Source of the DNA: Lederbergia citri
GTDB taxonomy: Bacteria > Bacillota > Bacilli > Bacillales > Bacillaceae_C
Assembly: GCF_018343625.1 (NCBI RefSeq)
Contig: NZ_JAGYPG010000001.1
Span: 292,342 to 356,341 of the forward strand
Length of the DNA: 64,000 nt
Reading direction: 5' to 3'
A program made the translations under genes and the position numbers. Below the pieces are notes generated by a model. The model ran no database searches and had not been told where the DNA came from. It saw only the letters and a program-made list of their open reading frames with translations. Positions 36,660 to 46,233 of this stretch are shown in pieces; position 1 is the stretch's first letter; each line of letters begins with the position of its first letter.

Positions 36660-38197
36660 TTTTTATGGATGCAAGAAAAGCATTTTATTTGCTTCTTAAT
36701 AGAGTGAGAAAACAATTGCAGACTGAGCATGCTGCAAAGGAAATTCAGCATTTTCTTTTAGCATGCAGTGCTTTTACTTTTTGCTTATTTTTATTGGCTC
36801 GCTTTATCGTAATAATCGTTGCGAATACGTATGTTATGGGGTTCGTAGCGATTACAGCCATCGTATTCTTTATGAAGTTTTGGACCACACGGCCTGGCTT
36901 TAAATCTGCAGCCTCCTTATATGATCAATATTGTGGAGAGGATAGAGTTTCAACAGCTCTAGAGTTTATTGAAAAAGATGAAACAGTCTATTCCTTACAA
37001 AGAAGCGATGCGTTACTTCACATGAAAAAATCAGAAAATGATTTGCTTAAAAGAAAGAAAAAATATGTTTATCCCGTACTATTGGGATTTTCCCTTTTTT
37101 TCATTGCAATAACTTCCTTAATGATCCTATCACCTAATGAAAAAATGGCGGAGGCAAAGCAGCTTAAAAAAGAAAAGGCGATCGTTGAGGAAACAAAGAA
37201 GGAACTTAAGAAACTTGCTAAGGAAAAAACAAATCCAATTACAAAAAATGCAATCCAAGAAGCCTTAGATGAATTGAAAAATATAAAACAGGCTGACGAA
37301 GCTTTAAAGAAACTTGATAAACAAAGCAATGAGCTTATGTTAAAGAAGACACAAGCTGATGAAAACAAGGCTGCATTAAATAAAGTTATAGACAAGTTGG
37401 AATCTGGAAATCTCAATGAATTAGCAAATGCGCTTAAGGACCAAAACAAGGAAAAGCTCGAGAAGGAAATTCAAAAAATACAAGAAGAATTGTCGAAATT
37501 ACATAATGAACAAAAGGAATTACTGGCACAACTTATTCAAAGTCAGTCTAATCAGGTTTCTTCTGAAGATATTAACTCATTGAAAGATCAGTTGACCAAT
37601 ATGATTGATAGGGCTTCAAATTCATCGCAGCTGGCAGATTCGCAAAAAATCATGCAACAGGCAAGTGATTCACTTGCAGAAAGAATGCTTTCAATTAATA
37701 TCCAACCTTCAACAAACATTGCCCAATCACAAGGAAATAGTAAAAATAATACAGCTACCAATAATTCCCCTGGAAATGGAAGCAATGGCCAAAGTGCAGG
37801 CCAAGGTGAACCGCAGGTTCAAGGTCAGGGACAGGGCCAAGGACAAGGTCAGGGACAAGGTCAAAGCCAAAGTACAGGACAAGGCAGTTCTGGAGGTAAT
37901 GGAAATGGCAATAGTGGAGCCGGGCTTGGGATGGGGTCTCGAGATTTAACGATTCCTGAAACGGTAGATGGAAAATTGAATATTGAAAAAGATACTGGGA
38001 AAATCGGAGAAGGGGAGCCTGTAGAACGAGGCGCAGGCAATGGTCTTGTTTTAAAAGGGAACACTCGACCTTATGAAGAAGTTTACAATCAATATGAGAA
38101 AACCTCCCGTGAAAGTACAAATCGATTGCAGCTTCCATCAGAACTAGAATCCATCGTAAAAAACTATTTTTCTAAGATAAAACCAGAGCGGGAGTGA
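36656..38197 (+). CDS. Membrane-anchored coiled-coil protein with Gln-Gly repeat tract
   Basis: The 513-residue protein has two N-terminal membrane helices (about 35-80) and a third near residue 140, then a long Lys/Glu-rich coiled coil (residues 165-300), a low-complexity Gln/Gly/Ser/Asn tract (residues 360-425 with GQGQGQGQGQ) and a conserved-looking C-terminus. The layout resembles DUF4175-type proteins in MoxR/vWA operons. It may be a scaffold at the inner membrane face or outside. It overlaps its neighbours at both ends by 4 bases or less. Confidence 0.75.
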   Translation: MIFMDARKAFYLLLNRVRKQLQTEHAAKEIQHFLLACSAFTFCLFLLARFIVIIVANTYVMGFVAITAIVFFMKFWTTRPGFKSAASLYDQYCGEDRVSTALEFIEKDETVYSLQRSDALLHMKKSENDLLKRKKKYVYPVLLGFSLFFIAITSLMILSPNEKMAEAKQLKKEKAIVEETKKELKKLAKEKTNPITKNAIQEALDELKNIKQADEALKKLDKQSNELMLKKTQADENKAALNKVIDKLESGNLNELANALKDQNKEKLEKEIQKIQEELSKLHNEQKELLAQLIQSQSNQVSSEDINSLKDQLTNMIDRASNSSQLADSQKIMQQASDSLAERMLSINIQPSTNIAQSQGNSKNNTATNNSPGNGSNGQSAGQGEPQVQGQGQGQGQGQGQGQSQSTGQGSSGGNGNGNSGAGLGMGSRDLTIPETVDGKLNIEKDTGKIGEGEPVERGAGNGLVLKGNTRPYEEVYNQYEKTSRESTNRLQLPSELESIVKNYFSKIKPERE

Positions 38198-38202
38198 GTG
38201 GG

Positions 38203-39204
38203 ATGACCAACATAAGCGAACAAGATTTTATTCTAGCAGCGGAAAAACTAAAAACGATCAAAAGTGAAATCCAAGCATTTATCGTAGGTCAGGATGAAGT
38301 CATCGATCAAATGCTTTGGACTATTTTTTCTGAAGGCCACGCTTTGCTCGAAGGGTTGCCGGGACTCGGAAAAACAATGCTTGTAAAAACAATCTCAGAG
38401 GTCCTGGATCTATCTTTTTCGAGAATTCAGTTCACTCCAGATTTAATGCCATCGGACATAACGGGAACGATGATGATTCAGCCCGATGAATCGGGAAAGC
38501 AAAAGTTTGAATTTTTTGAAGGACCAATCTTTTCGAATATCGTACTTGCAGATGAAATTAACCGTGCGACCCCAAAGACGCAAAGTGCATTACTCGAAGC
38601 AATGGGCGAAAAAACCGTAACCATTATGGGTGATACGAAAGCGATGACGAAACCATTTTTTGTGCTTGCTACTCAAAACCCTATCGAAATGGAAGGTACG
38701 TATCCACTGCCAGAAGCCCAACTCGATCGCTTTACTTGTAAAATAAATGTGTATTATCCCAATAGAGAGTCTCTTAAGGAAATCATCCACCGAACAACTG
38801 GGGTGGAAAAGCCAAAGTTAAAAAAAGTCATGACGAACGAAGAAGTAGTTAATATTCAGCAACTTGTCAAACATATTATTATTTCCGATGAAATTCTCGA
38901 TTTTGCTGTTAATATTATTGCCGGAACACATCCTACCGACGAAGGAGCTTGCCCATCAGTAAAATCGTATGTTCAATATGGATCAGGTCCTAGGGGACTT
39001 CAAAGCATGATTAATCTTGCAAAAGCACGAGCACTTTTTTCAGGAAGATTTCACGTTTCGATCGGAGATATTAAACAAGTGGCTAAACCTATCCTTCGCC
39101 ATCGTATTTTACTCAATTTTGAAGGGGAAGCTGCAGGCGTTTCTTCTGATAGAATAATTGATGAAACAATCGAATGGGTGCAACATGAAGGAGCCCTAAC
39201 ATGA
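38203..39204 (+). CDS. MoxR-type AAA+ ATPase (second locus)
   Basis: The 333-residue AAA+ protein has Walker A EGLPGLGKTMLVK, Walker B VLADEINRATPKTQ, sensor 1 ATQNPIEMEGTYPLPEAQLDRF and a helical lid. Start ATG at 38203 has GGGAG eight bases upstream and is preferred over GTG at 38194. It overlaps the DUF58 gene. It is a paralogue of 14821-15759 but clearly diverged. MoxR ATPases remodel vWA-protein complexes or load metal or cofactors; the vWA partners are the next three genes. Confidence 0.92.
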   Translation: MTNISEQDFILAAEKLKTIKSEIQAFIVGQDEVIDQMLWTIFSEGHALLEGLPGLGKTMLVKTISEVLDLSFSRIQFTPDLMPSDITGTMMIQPDESGKQKFEFFEGPIFSNIVLADEINRATPKTQSALLEAMGEKTVTIMGDTKAMTKPFFVLATQNPIEMEGTYPLPEAQLDRFTCKINVYYPNRESLKEIIHRTTGVEKPKLKKVMTNEEVVNIQQLVKHIIISDEILDFAVNIIAGTHPTDEGACPSVKSYVQYGSGPRGLQSMINLAKARALFSGRFHVSIGDIKQVAKPILRHRILLNFEGEAAGVSSDRIIDETIEWVQHEGALT

Positions 39205-40064
39205 TATCACATGAATTTCTTTCACGACTAAGAAAGTTGCGCTTAGATGTGGATGCTAAACAGCCAGGCGTCCATAAAGGAATTCGCCGTTCACAAAAAT
39301 TCGGTTCCTCTTTGGAATTTTCCGATTTTCGAACATACCAGCCAGGTGATGAAGTCAGGCTAGTCGATTGGAATGTGTACGGAAGGACGAGACGCCATTA
39401 TATAAAAAGATACTTGGATGAGCAGGAAATAAAAGTAGCCATTTATTTAGACTGTACCACTTCGATGAGAACAGTTGAAACTAAATGGCTGCTTGCAAAA
39501 AAGATCGCTGCTGCTTTAAGTTATTTGACATTAGTCAATGAGGATAGGTTAACCTTTTTTCCTATATCTGCACTAGATACTCGGAGTGTAGAAAGAAAAG
39601 GGAGCAATTATGCAAAACAAGTACTTTATGAGATTTTACAACTTGAGTTAAATGGAGCAACTTCCACCTTTGTAAAAGAAATGGAAAAAAAGCTTCAAAA
39701 AGGGAAGCAATTAACTATCATCCTTACAGATGGAATGGAAGCAATCGCTGACTATGAAAAACTACTTTTAAAGGCTGTCTCCTCCAAATCAAAAATATTA
39801 TTTATTCATATTTTAAGCAAAGAAGAAATTGGACCTGAGTTTACAGGCGATGCAAAACTGATTGATAGTGAAGTGGAAACAGAAGTCAATGTCAGTTTAA
39901 GTCCGAAGCTCGTTTCTGCTTACCAATTAAGATTAAAGCAACATAATGAAACATTAGAACAATCATGCCGGAAGCTTAATGTCCATTATATCTTTTTAAG
40001 TGATGATAAGACTGCCGAAGAATTACTCTTAACAGACTTTGTTTCCCATGGAATTGTACAATGA
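39201..40064 (+). CDS. DUF58 domain protein with vWA-like fold (second locus)
   Basis: The 287-residue protein has the DUF58 core SDFRTYQPGDEVRLVDWNVYGR (core FRTYQPGDEVRLVDWN, residues 46-62) and a vWA-like half with metal-site motif LDCTTSM near 100 (D-x-T-x-S) and LTDGME near 185. It has no membrane helix, unlike the first DUF58 protein. It probably links MoxR to the membrane vWA proteins. It begins at ATG 39201 after GAAGGAG, overlapping the MoxR stop codon. Confidence 0.88.
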   Translation: MISHEFLSRLRKLRLDVDAKQPGVHKGIRRSQKFGSSLEFSDFRTYQPGDEVRLVDWNVYGRTRRHYIKRYLDEQEIKVAIYLDCTTSMRTVETKWLLAKKIAAALSYLTLVNEDRLTFFPISALDTRSVERKGSNYAKQVLYEILQLELNGATSTFVKEMEKKLQKGKQLTIILTDGMEAIADYEKLLLKAVSSKSKILFIHILSKEEIGPEFTGDAKLIDSEVETEVNVSLSPKLVSAYQLRLKQHNETLEQSCRKLNVHYIFLSDDKTAEELLLTDFVSHGIVQ

Positions 40065-40073
40065 GGTGAAGAA

Positions 40074-41852
40074 ATGGGGTTAATGAATCCAATATTTTTA
40101 TTATTATCGTTTTTCATGGCAGCTGTTATTGTTTTTTATATGTTTAGAAAACGCTATGAAAATAAAATAATCCCATCTAACCTTCTATGGGAACAAGTAA
40201 TGAATGAGTGGCAAGCTTCACCTTGGCTCGATAAACTACAGAGAAATTTATTGCTATTTTTACAACTTTTGATTTTACTTTTATTGATGACTGCCTTAAC
40301 ACGACCTTACTGGATGACAAAAGGTATTGAAGGGGAACACATTATTTTTGTCATTGATACTTCCGCTTCCATGTCTGCCGTTTCCAATGGCATTTCAAGG
40401 ATGGATGAGGCAAAAGATTACCTTATTACATTGTTAAAGGATATTGACAATCAGGAAGTATCGATCATTTCAGCAGGAAGTGTACCGAATCTATTAATCA
40501 ATAAGGAAACGGATATGAATAAGATTCGTAAGACTGTAGATGGACTTAAATTGTCTTATGAATATTGCGATATGGATAAAGCGATTAGACTTGCAAACTC
40601 ACTTGCAGTAAATAAAGACACAAGTCTATTTATTTTTTCAGATTCTGTTAAGCCTGAAGATATAGAGGGGATGTCAGAAACACTCCCCATATCAGTTATG
40701 AATATGGGGAATGAGGGCGTAAATATTTCACTTAAATCCTTCGGTATAGGAGAAAAAGATAATCAGATAACAGGAATTTCTGTTATAGAAAACCAAAGTA
40801 AAGTGGAAAAAACAGCAACACTAAAAATTATTAAGAATGAAAAAATCTTATACGAGGATAAAGTAACGGTAGGGCCGGAAGATCAAAAGTTTGTCAAAAT
40901 CCCAAGACTTCCAGAAAGTGAATATTATAAGGCACTTATCGAGGTGGATGATGACTATTCGATTGATAATGAACTCATTGCTGTGAGACGTCCTTCTATA
41001 TCAAAAGTTTATTTGGTCGGTGATATTAGTCCTTTTATTATGAAAGGTTTAGAAAATATCGGATATGAAACGATTCAAATAAATAAAGAGGATATGGATA
41101 GGGATTTATCGGATGGAATCGTTGTAGTGGAAAATATGACAATGGATAAATGGCCAAAAAGACCATTACTTGCAATTACTCCAGAAAAAGTCGAAAAAAT
41201 CACAATACAAAATGAAATTGAAACGGAAAATGATCCGATTTTTCAATATGTTGAATTTAATAAAACATATATTGACTCTGCATTTTCAGGAAATAACATC
41301 AACCTTCCTGTAATCGCAAAGAGTGGTAGTATTCCATTAATTCAAAAAGGAACCGAAAACGGATTTCCGGTTATTGTATTACAATTTACGATCGAAAATA
41401 CCGACTGGCCTCTGCATACAGGCTTTCCGATTTTTCTATACCAAAGCTTTCAATGGCTTGCAGCTAATGAAGAGTTTTTTGGATTTTTTCATCCAGGTGA
41501 GCAGCGCTGGCTGAACGTGGATGCTGATCAGAATGAATGGAAAATATTTACGGAAAACAACCAATTCATTGAATCTTTTAATCTGCTTGATGAAAGCTTC
41601 ACCGCTCCGCAAAAGCCAGGAATATACCAAACGATAGTAAACGGAAGAACGATGTATTTTGCAGTGAACTTAGATGAACGGGAAAAATCAATTCCTTACT
41701 CATCTTCTTTTAGCGTAAACCAGTCTATTAAACAAGGTGAACATAATGTTGTGAATCGTCCGTATGAAGGGCTTTGGTTTTGGTTAGTTCTTGCTGCATT
41801 AATTGTTCTGTTTCTTGAGTGGGAGGTGATGAGGCGTGGGACTCGAGCTTAA
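40074..41852 (+). CDS. BatA-type membrane protein with vWA domain
   Basis: The 592-residue protein has an N-terminal BatA/aerotolerance-type membrane region (residues 1-85, two helices), a vWA domain with complete-looking MIDAS parts (VIDTSASMSA near residue 95, IFSDSV near 185) and a C-terminal helix (about 565-585). Ribosome site GAGGTGA. It overlaps the next gene by 17 bases. It probably presents its vWA domain in or outside the membrane to bind a partner protein or metal. Confidence 0.86.
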   Translation: MGLMNPIFLLLSFFMAAVIVFYMFRKRYENKIIPSNLLWEQVMNEWQASPWLDKLQRNLLLFLQLLILLLLMTALTRPYWMTKGIEGEHIIFVIDTSASMSAVSNGISRMDEAKDYLITLLKDIDNQEVSIISAGSVPNLLINKETDMNKIRKTVDGLKLSYEYCDMDKAIRLANSLAVNKDTSLFIFSDSVKPEDIEGMSETLPISVMNMGNEGVNISLKSFGIGEKDNQITGISVIENQSKVEKTATLKIIKNEKILYEDKVTVGPEDQKFVKIPRLPESEYYKALIEVDDDYSIDNELIAVRRPSISKVYLVGDISPFIMKGLENIGYETIQINKEDMDRDLSDGIVVVENMTMDKWPKRPLLAITPEKVEKITIQNEIETENDPIFQYVEFNKTYIDSAFSGNNINLPVIAKSGSIPLIQKGTENGFPVIVLQFTIENTDWPLHTGFPIFLYQSFQWLAANEEFFGFFHPGEQRWLNVDADQNEWKIFTENNQFIESFNLLDESFTAPQKPGIYQTIVNGRTMYFAVNLDEREKSIPYSSSFSVNQSIKQGEHNVVNRPYEGLWFWLVLAALIVLFLEWEVMRRGTRA

Positions 41853-44598
41853 ATATCCTTTTCTACTTTTATTATTAATACCAGCTGGTGTGGTGCTATT
41901 TCTTTTTTTAAAGCAAATGAAAGGATTTAAACAGGCAAACAAATTATGGATCACTTGTATAAGAGGGATTGTATTTACGCTCCTAATTTTAAGTCTAGCC
42001 ACGCCTCAGCTAGTTTTTAAGACAGACGAAAGAAATGTTGTTTTTCTCGCAGATTCATCTGCAAGCATGGTTGGAACTGAAGACGAAATATTATCTTGGA
42101 TTGAAAAAAGTGTTCAGTCGAAAAAAGAAAAAGATGCGTTTGCGATTTTATCATTAGGAAAAAATGCAGCAATAGAACAATCATTTCAAGTAGATAAAGA
42201 TGTAATTCAAGAATTTTCCTCAAATATAAATCGTTATGATACAAATCTTGAACAAGGTATTCAATTGGGAGGTTCCATTTTTCCGAACGACTCTAATGGT
42301 CGTATTGTTTTATTTTCAGACGGAAATCAAACCTCAGGAAATATACTTGATGCAGCACGCTTTCTCAAGCAAAGAGGAATTATTTTAGATTATGTACCGA
42401 TTTCTCGGCATTTTGGACAAGATATGGCGATTACGGAATTTTCGGTGCCTTCTTCTTTATACGAAGGGGAAAAAGTTATATTAACGATGAAAGTCGAAAG
42501 TAATTATGCTGCTGATTCTAAAGTCCGAATCACGTTGAATGATGAAGAGATTATTGAAAAAAATGTCCAGATTAAAGAAGGTACCAATTTACTAACCTTT
42601 AGTCACGAAGCTTCTGAAACAGGTTTTTACGTCTATAAAGGAGAGATTTTAGCTAAAGGGGATACTTTTGCGGAAAATAATTATTTGCAGGCGATTTCTA
42701 ATGTAAAAGGAACTCCTAAAGTATTAGTTGTTCAGACTGAGCAAGAAGAGTTTATTAGTCAGATTCTACAATCATCGGGACTGATAGTAGATCAAATAAC
42801 ACCTGAACAATTGCCAACATCCCTTTCAAATTATTTACGATATCAATCTATTCTTTTTAATAACGTATCAGCGACAGATATTGGCGAAAAGAAAATGAAG
42901 CTCATCAGCCAAGCCGTAAAAGATTTTGGAACTGGCTTTGTCATGGCTGGAGGCGAAAATAGCTATGGGCTTGGAGGTTATTTTAAAACACCGATAGAAG
43001 AATTACTCCCTGTAGAAATGGAAGTAAAAGGGAAACAGGAGCTTCCTTCGCTCGGACTAATCATTGTATTGGATCGCTCTGGAAGTATGGAGGGGGAAAA
43101 ACTATCACTTGCGAAAGAAGCAGCTGCTAGATCGGTAGAATTACTTCGAGACAAAGATACGCTAGGCTTCATAGCATTTGATGATCGCCCTTGGGAAATC
43201 ATCGAAGCAACACCAATTCAAAATAAAGAAGAAGCGATTGAAAAAATTCGTTCTGTGCCTGCAGGAGGGGGAACGGAAATTTACTCGGCTCTCGAAGCAG
43301 CTTTTAATAAGCTCATACCTTTAAAGCTTCAGAGAAAACATATTATTTTGCTGACGGATGGACAATCTGCAACTAATAATGATTATCACGCCCTCATTGA
43401 TAAAGGAAAAGAAACAAATATAACGCTTTCTACGGTAGCTTTAGGGCAAGATGCTGATAAGCTGTTGTTGGAGGATTTAGCTGAATACGGATCTGGGAGA
43501 TTTTACGATGTTGTAGATGATTCAGTTATTCCAAGCATTTTATCGAGAGAAACGGCTGTTCTTACTAGAACATATATTGTAGATGATCCATTTTATCCGA
43601 ACATCCATCCGAATGTAGATTGGAATTCTTTATTCAAGGATGGAGTTCCGGAAATGAATGCCTATATTGCTGTCACACCTAAAGCAACTGCGCAAACGAT
43701 TCTTTCCAGCGAAAAAGAAGATCCTATACTCGCAGAATGGCAATTTGGACTAGGCAGAACAATCGCGTATACATCAGATTTAAGTGGAAAATGGGCAGGG
43801 AATTGGGCGAAATGGGAGCAATGGCCACAATTTATTAATCAACTGATTAGTAGAACATTGCCATCCTATAGCAGTGAACCCTACACAGTTCATGTTGAAA
43901 ATAGAAATGGTCAAACCGTCATTCAATTGGAATCATCTAATAGTGATCTCGGTCCAATTGAAACGGCTGTCGTATCGCAATCAGGGGAACAAATTGATAC
44001 AAGTATGAGAATAATGGCACCAGGCAAATATGAACTAGTTATGGATCATGATCCCGGCATGTATTTCCTTCGAATTAAACAATATTCAGATGAAGGAGAA
44101 GAAAGACTATATAAAACAGGCTATACGGTTCCGTATTCAGACGAGTTGCTCCTAAAAGGAAATAATTTTTCATTACTTAAAGAAGCTGCTAGCATTACTG
44201 GGGGACAACAATTAACGAAAGAAAGAATGGCTTTTGATGATCTTCCACATTACCCGGTTAAAAAACAGCCAATTTCCACTTGGTTATTATTTATTGCTTT
44301 TCTATTCTTTTTTCTTGAAATAGCCATTAGAAGGTTCGGTTTATTTCCGATAGCATCATGGGCTAGAAAATATGTAAAACCTAGACAAGAAGTTAGAATG
44401 GAAATTGAAATTCCAAAGATTAATAAGTCGGAGCAAACTAATAAGCGAGTGGCAAAGAAAACTCTGGAAAAGGATCACCAGCAAAAGCAGGATCATCATA
44501 AAAAGAAATCTACCAACAAGACTGAAAATATAAGTAAACAAAACCTTGAAGATAGCATGAAAAGACTTCTTGAAGCGAAAAAACGGAGCAACAGATAA
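41836..44598 (+). CDS. Large membrane protein with two vWA domains
   Basis: The 920-residue protein has two N-terminal helices, a first vWA domain (LADSSASMVG near 70; LFSDGNQ near 155), a Rossmann-like region with FVMAGGENSYGLGG near 380, a second vWA domain (VLDRSGSMEG near 412; LLTDGQSA near 505), a beta-rich part, a helix near 815 and a charged Lys/Gln/Glu tail of about 80 residues. Both vWA domains keep DxSxS. It starts with GTG after GGAGGTGA. This is the last gene of the operon. The positively charged tail could contact nucleic acid, teichoic acid or lipid; that is inference. Confidence 0.85.
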   Translation: MGLELKYPFLLLLLIPAGVVLFLFLKQMKGFKQANKLWITCIRGIVFTLLILSLATPQLVFKTDERNVVFLADSSASMVGTEDEILSWIEKSVQSKKEKDAFAILSLGKNAAIEQSFQVDKDVIQEFSSNINRYDTNLEQGIQLGGSIFPNDSNGRIVLFSDGNQTSGNILDAARFLKQRGIILDYVPISRHFGQDMAITEFSVPSSLYEGEKVILTMKVESNYAADSKVRITLNDEEIIEKNVQIKEGTNLLTFSHEASETGFYVYKGEILAKGDTFAENNYLQAISNVKGTPKVLVVQTEQEEFISQILQSSGLIVDQITPEQLPTSLSNYLRYQSILFNNVSATDIGEKKMKLISQAVKDFGTGFVMAGGENSYGLGGYFKTPIEELLPVEMEVKGKQELPSLGLIIVLDRSGSMEGEKLSLAKEAAARSVELLRDKDTLGFIAFDDRPWEIIEATPIQNKEEAIEKIRSVPAGGGTEIYSALEAAFNKLIPLKLQRKHIILLTDGQSATNNDYHALIDKGKETNITLSTVALGQDADKLLLEDLAEYGSGRFYDVVDDSVIPSILSRETAVLTRTYIVDDPFYPNIHPNVDWNSLFKDGVPEMNAYIAVTPKATAQTILSSEKEDPILAEWQFGLGRTIAYTSDLSGKWAGNWAKWEQWPQFINQLISRTLPSYSSEPYTVHVENRNGQTVIQLESSNSDLGPIETAVVSQSGEQIDTSMRIMAPGKYELVMDHDPGMYFLRIKQYSDEGEERLYKTGYTVPYSDELLLKGNNFSLLKEAASITGGQQLTKERMAFDDLPHYPVKKQPISTWLLFIAFLFFFLEIAIRRFGLFPIASWARKYVKPRQEVRMEIEIPKINKSEQTNKRVAKKTLEKDHQQKQDHHKKKSTNKTENISKQNLEDSMKRLLEAKKRSNR

Positions 44599-44727
44599 AA
44601 TTCGACAAAGTGCTTTTTATTTTATTATTATTTCTACTAATGTTAGGATTAAATTAGTGAAATTGCTGAAAATGATAGTATGAATTCTCCTATAAATGGT
44701 GAAAATAATTTTAAAATCACTATTTAC

Positions 44728-44742
44728 TTATAGTAATTATAA
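44728..44742 (+). promoter_or_regulatory. PerR-box-like site upstream of ykuU
   Basis: TTATAGTAATTATAA matches the PerR consensus TTATAAT-N-ATTATAA at 13 of 14 defined positions and is followed six bases later by the -35 box. PerR is the peroxide-sensing repressor of Bacillus. Confidence 0.55.
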
Positions 44743-44748
44743 ATAAGT

Positions 44749-44777
44749 TTGACAAAGTTTGACAACAACCCTATAAT
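44749..44777 (+). promoter_or_regulatory. Consensus sigma-A promoter of ykuU
   Basis: TTGACA (44749-44754) and TATAAT (44772-44777) are both perfect, with a 17-base spacer. A second TTGACA lies inside the spacer (44759). Confidence 0.9.
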
Positions 44778-44798
44778 GACTTTGTGACTTATTAATAG

Positions 44799-44825
44799 TT
44801 GAGAATCTCATTATCATTTTCTCAA
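44799..44825 (+). promoter_or_regulatory. Inverted repeat in the ykuU leader
   Basis: TTGAGAA and TTCTCAA flank TCTCATTATCATT, about 20 bases after the -10 box. It looks like a Fur-family operator (ATTATCA half-site) or a leader hairpin. Confidence 0.4.
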
Positions 44826-44857
44826 TGAAATAATAATAAAACGGAGGTTTTTTCAAC

Positions 44858-45406
44858 ATGGCAGAACGTATGGTAGGTAAGCAGGCACCACGCTTTGAAA
44901 TGGAAGCGGTATTGCCTAATAAGGAATTTGGCAAGGTAAGCTTAGAAGAAAACATGAAAAATGATAAATGGACAGTGCTTTTCTTCTATCCAATGGATTT
45001 TACATTCGTATGTCCGACAGAAATCACTGCACTTTCTGACAGATATGACGAATTTGAAGATTTGGATGCAGAAGTAATCGGTGTTTCTACTGATACAATT
45101 CATACTCATTTAGCTTGGATTAAAACTGATCGAAAAGATAATGGTCTTGGTGATTTAAACTATCCGCTTGCAGCTGATACGAATCATACAATTTCAAAAG
45201 AATACGGTGTATTGATTGAAGAGGAAGGAATAGCTCTTCGCGGCCTCTTTATTATTAGTCCTGAGGGAGAGCTAATGTATTCTGTTGTTAACCATAACAA
45301 CATTGGTCGTGACGTTGACGAAACATTACGTGTTCTTCAAGCATTACAAACTGGTGGTCTTTGCCCAGCGAACTGGAGACCTGGACAAGCAACATTATCA
45401 GTTTAA
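44858..45406 (+). CDS. ykuU: 2-Cys peroxiredoxin YkuU (AhpC/TSA family)
   Basis: The 182-residue protein is a typical 2-Cys peroxiredoxin: peroxidatic Cys in [10 protein letters not shown] near residue 52 and resolving Cys in GGLCPANW near 170. It is nearly identical in motif order to B. subtilis YkuU. It reduces H2O2 and organic hydroperoxides, and the next gene may be its reductant. Expression is predicted to be strong from a perfect promoter, with an adjacent PerR-like box. ATG follows ACGGAGG. Confidence 0.94.
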   Translation: MAERMVGKQAPRFEMEAVLPNKEFGKVSLEENMKNDKWTVLFFYPMDFTFVCPTEITALSDRYDEFEDLDAEVIGVSTDTIHTHLAWIKTDRKDNGLGDLNYPLAADTNHTISKEYGVLIEEEGIALRGLFIISPEGELMYSVVNHNNIGRDVDETLRVLQALQTGGLCPANWRPGQATLSV

Positions 45407-45475
45407 CATTTTTGGACAGGCAACCGATATGCCTGTCCTTCATAATGATTTGATTAATGAGAGGAGAATCATATT

Positions 45476-45928
45476 ATGAAGCTTCGTGAACCAATGCCTG
45501 AGCTTGCAGGTGCAACAGAATGGTTAAACGGTCAAGTTACGAAAGATGAGCTGATTGGGGAAAAACCAACATTATTCCATTTCTGGTCTATCAGTTGTCA
45601 TCTTTGCAAGGAAGCTATGCCACAAGTAAATCAATTTCGCGACGATTTTCAAGATAAATTGAATGTAGTTGCAGTCCATATGCCTCGTTCAGAAAATGAT
45701 CTAGATCTCGAGGAAATAAAGAAGGTTGCTTCCGAACATGAAATCACTCAACCGATTTTTGTGGACAGTGAATTGAAATTTGCAGATGCTCTAGAAAATC
45801 AATATGTTCCTGCTTACTATGTCTTTGACAAAGAAGGAAAGCTTCGTCATTTTCAAGCTGGCGGTGGCGGCATGAAAATGCTTGAAAAGAGAGTTAATCG
45901 AGTTCTGAATGAAGTTGAAAAAGCATAA
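45476..45928 (+). CDS. ykuV: Thioredoxin-like protein YkuV
   Basis: The 150-residue thioredoxin-fold protein has the redox motif SCHLCKEAMPQ (CxxC with His-Leu between) near residue 41 and the cis-Pro segment YVPAYYVFDKEG. It matches B. subtilis YkuV, a cytosolic thiol-disulfide oxidoreductase, and has no signal peptide. It lies 69 bases after ykuU, probably cotranscribed, and could recycle the peroxiredoxin. It begins at ATG 45476 after GAGAGGAG. Confidence 0.93.
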   Translation: MKLREPMPELAGATEWLNGQVTKDELIGEKPTLFHFWSISCHLCKEAMPQVNQFRDDFQDKLNVVAVHMPRSENDLDLEEIKKVASEHEITQPIFVDSELKFADALENQYVPAYYVFDKEGKLRHFQAGGGGMKMLEKRVNRVLNEVEKA

Positions 45929-45948
45929 TAATATTTATATTTGAATCG

Positions 45949-45978
45949 ACGTCCAAAGCATTTATTGGGCGTTTTTTT
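45949..45978 (+). terminator. Terminator after ykuV
   Basis: ACGTCCAA and TTGGGCGT (one T-G pair) form an 8-bp stem followed by a T7 run. Confidence 0.85.
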
Positions 45979-46082
45979 GTGTGATGACTTGGTTAATATT
46001 ATTGAATATGTAATTGCAGAAAAAACGGTATACGTGTGAATGCCGACATGTGCCGAGGAGTCGCATGCCGCCCCTAGACTTT

Positions 46083-46099
46083 TGTGTAGATTTTACACA
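46083..46099. other. Inverted repeat in the gap before the ABC exporter genes
   Basis: TGTGTA and TACACA arms are 5 bases apart. Nearby AGACTTTTG occurs twice (about 46078 and 46107). The rest of 45979-46233 is AT-rich with a short GC-richer stretch at 46040-46080 that may be a decayed family-B repeat. No gene is seen. Confidence 0.4.
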
Positions 46100-46233
46100 C
46101 ATCTCAGACTTTTGGAGTAGGAAATTTGCGAAATTGGGAGGAATGGTAAAAAAAATTTAAAAAACAGTGGAAAAAAATTTCGGAAGCCGATATATTAGTT
46201 ATTACGGCCAATTGCCATAGGGGAGGGAATTGT

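Noticed and set aside
37755..38138. Reverse-strand ORF of 127 codons opposite the Gln-Gly protein
   Set aside because: Shadow of the low-complexity tract in the real gene; no start signal.
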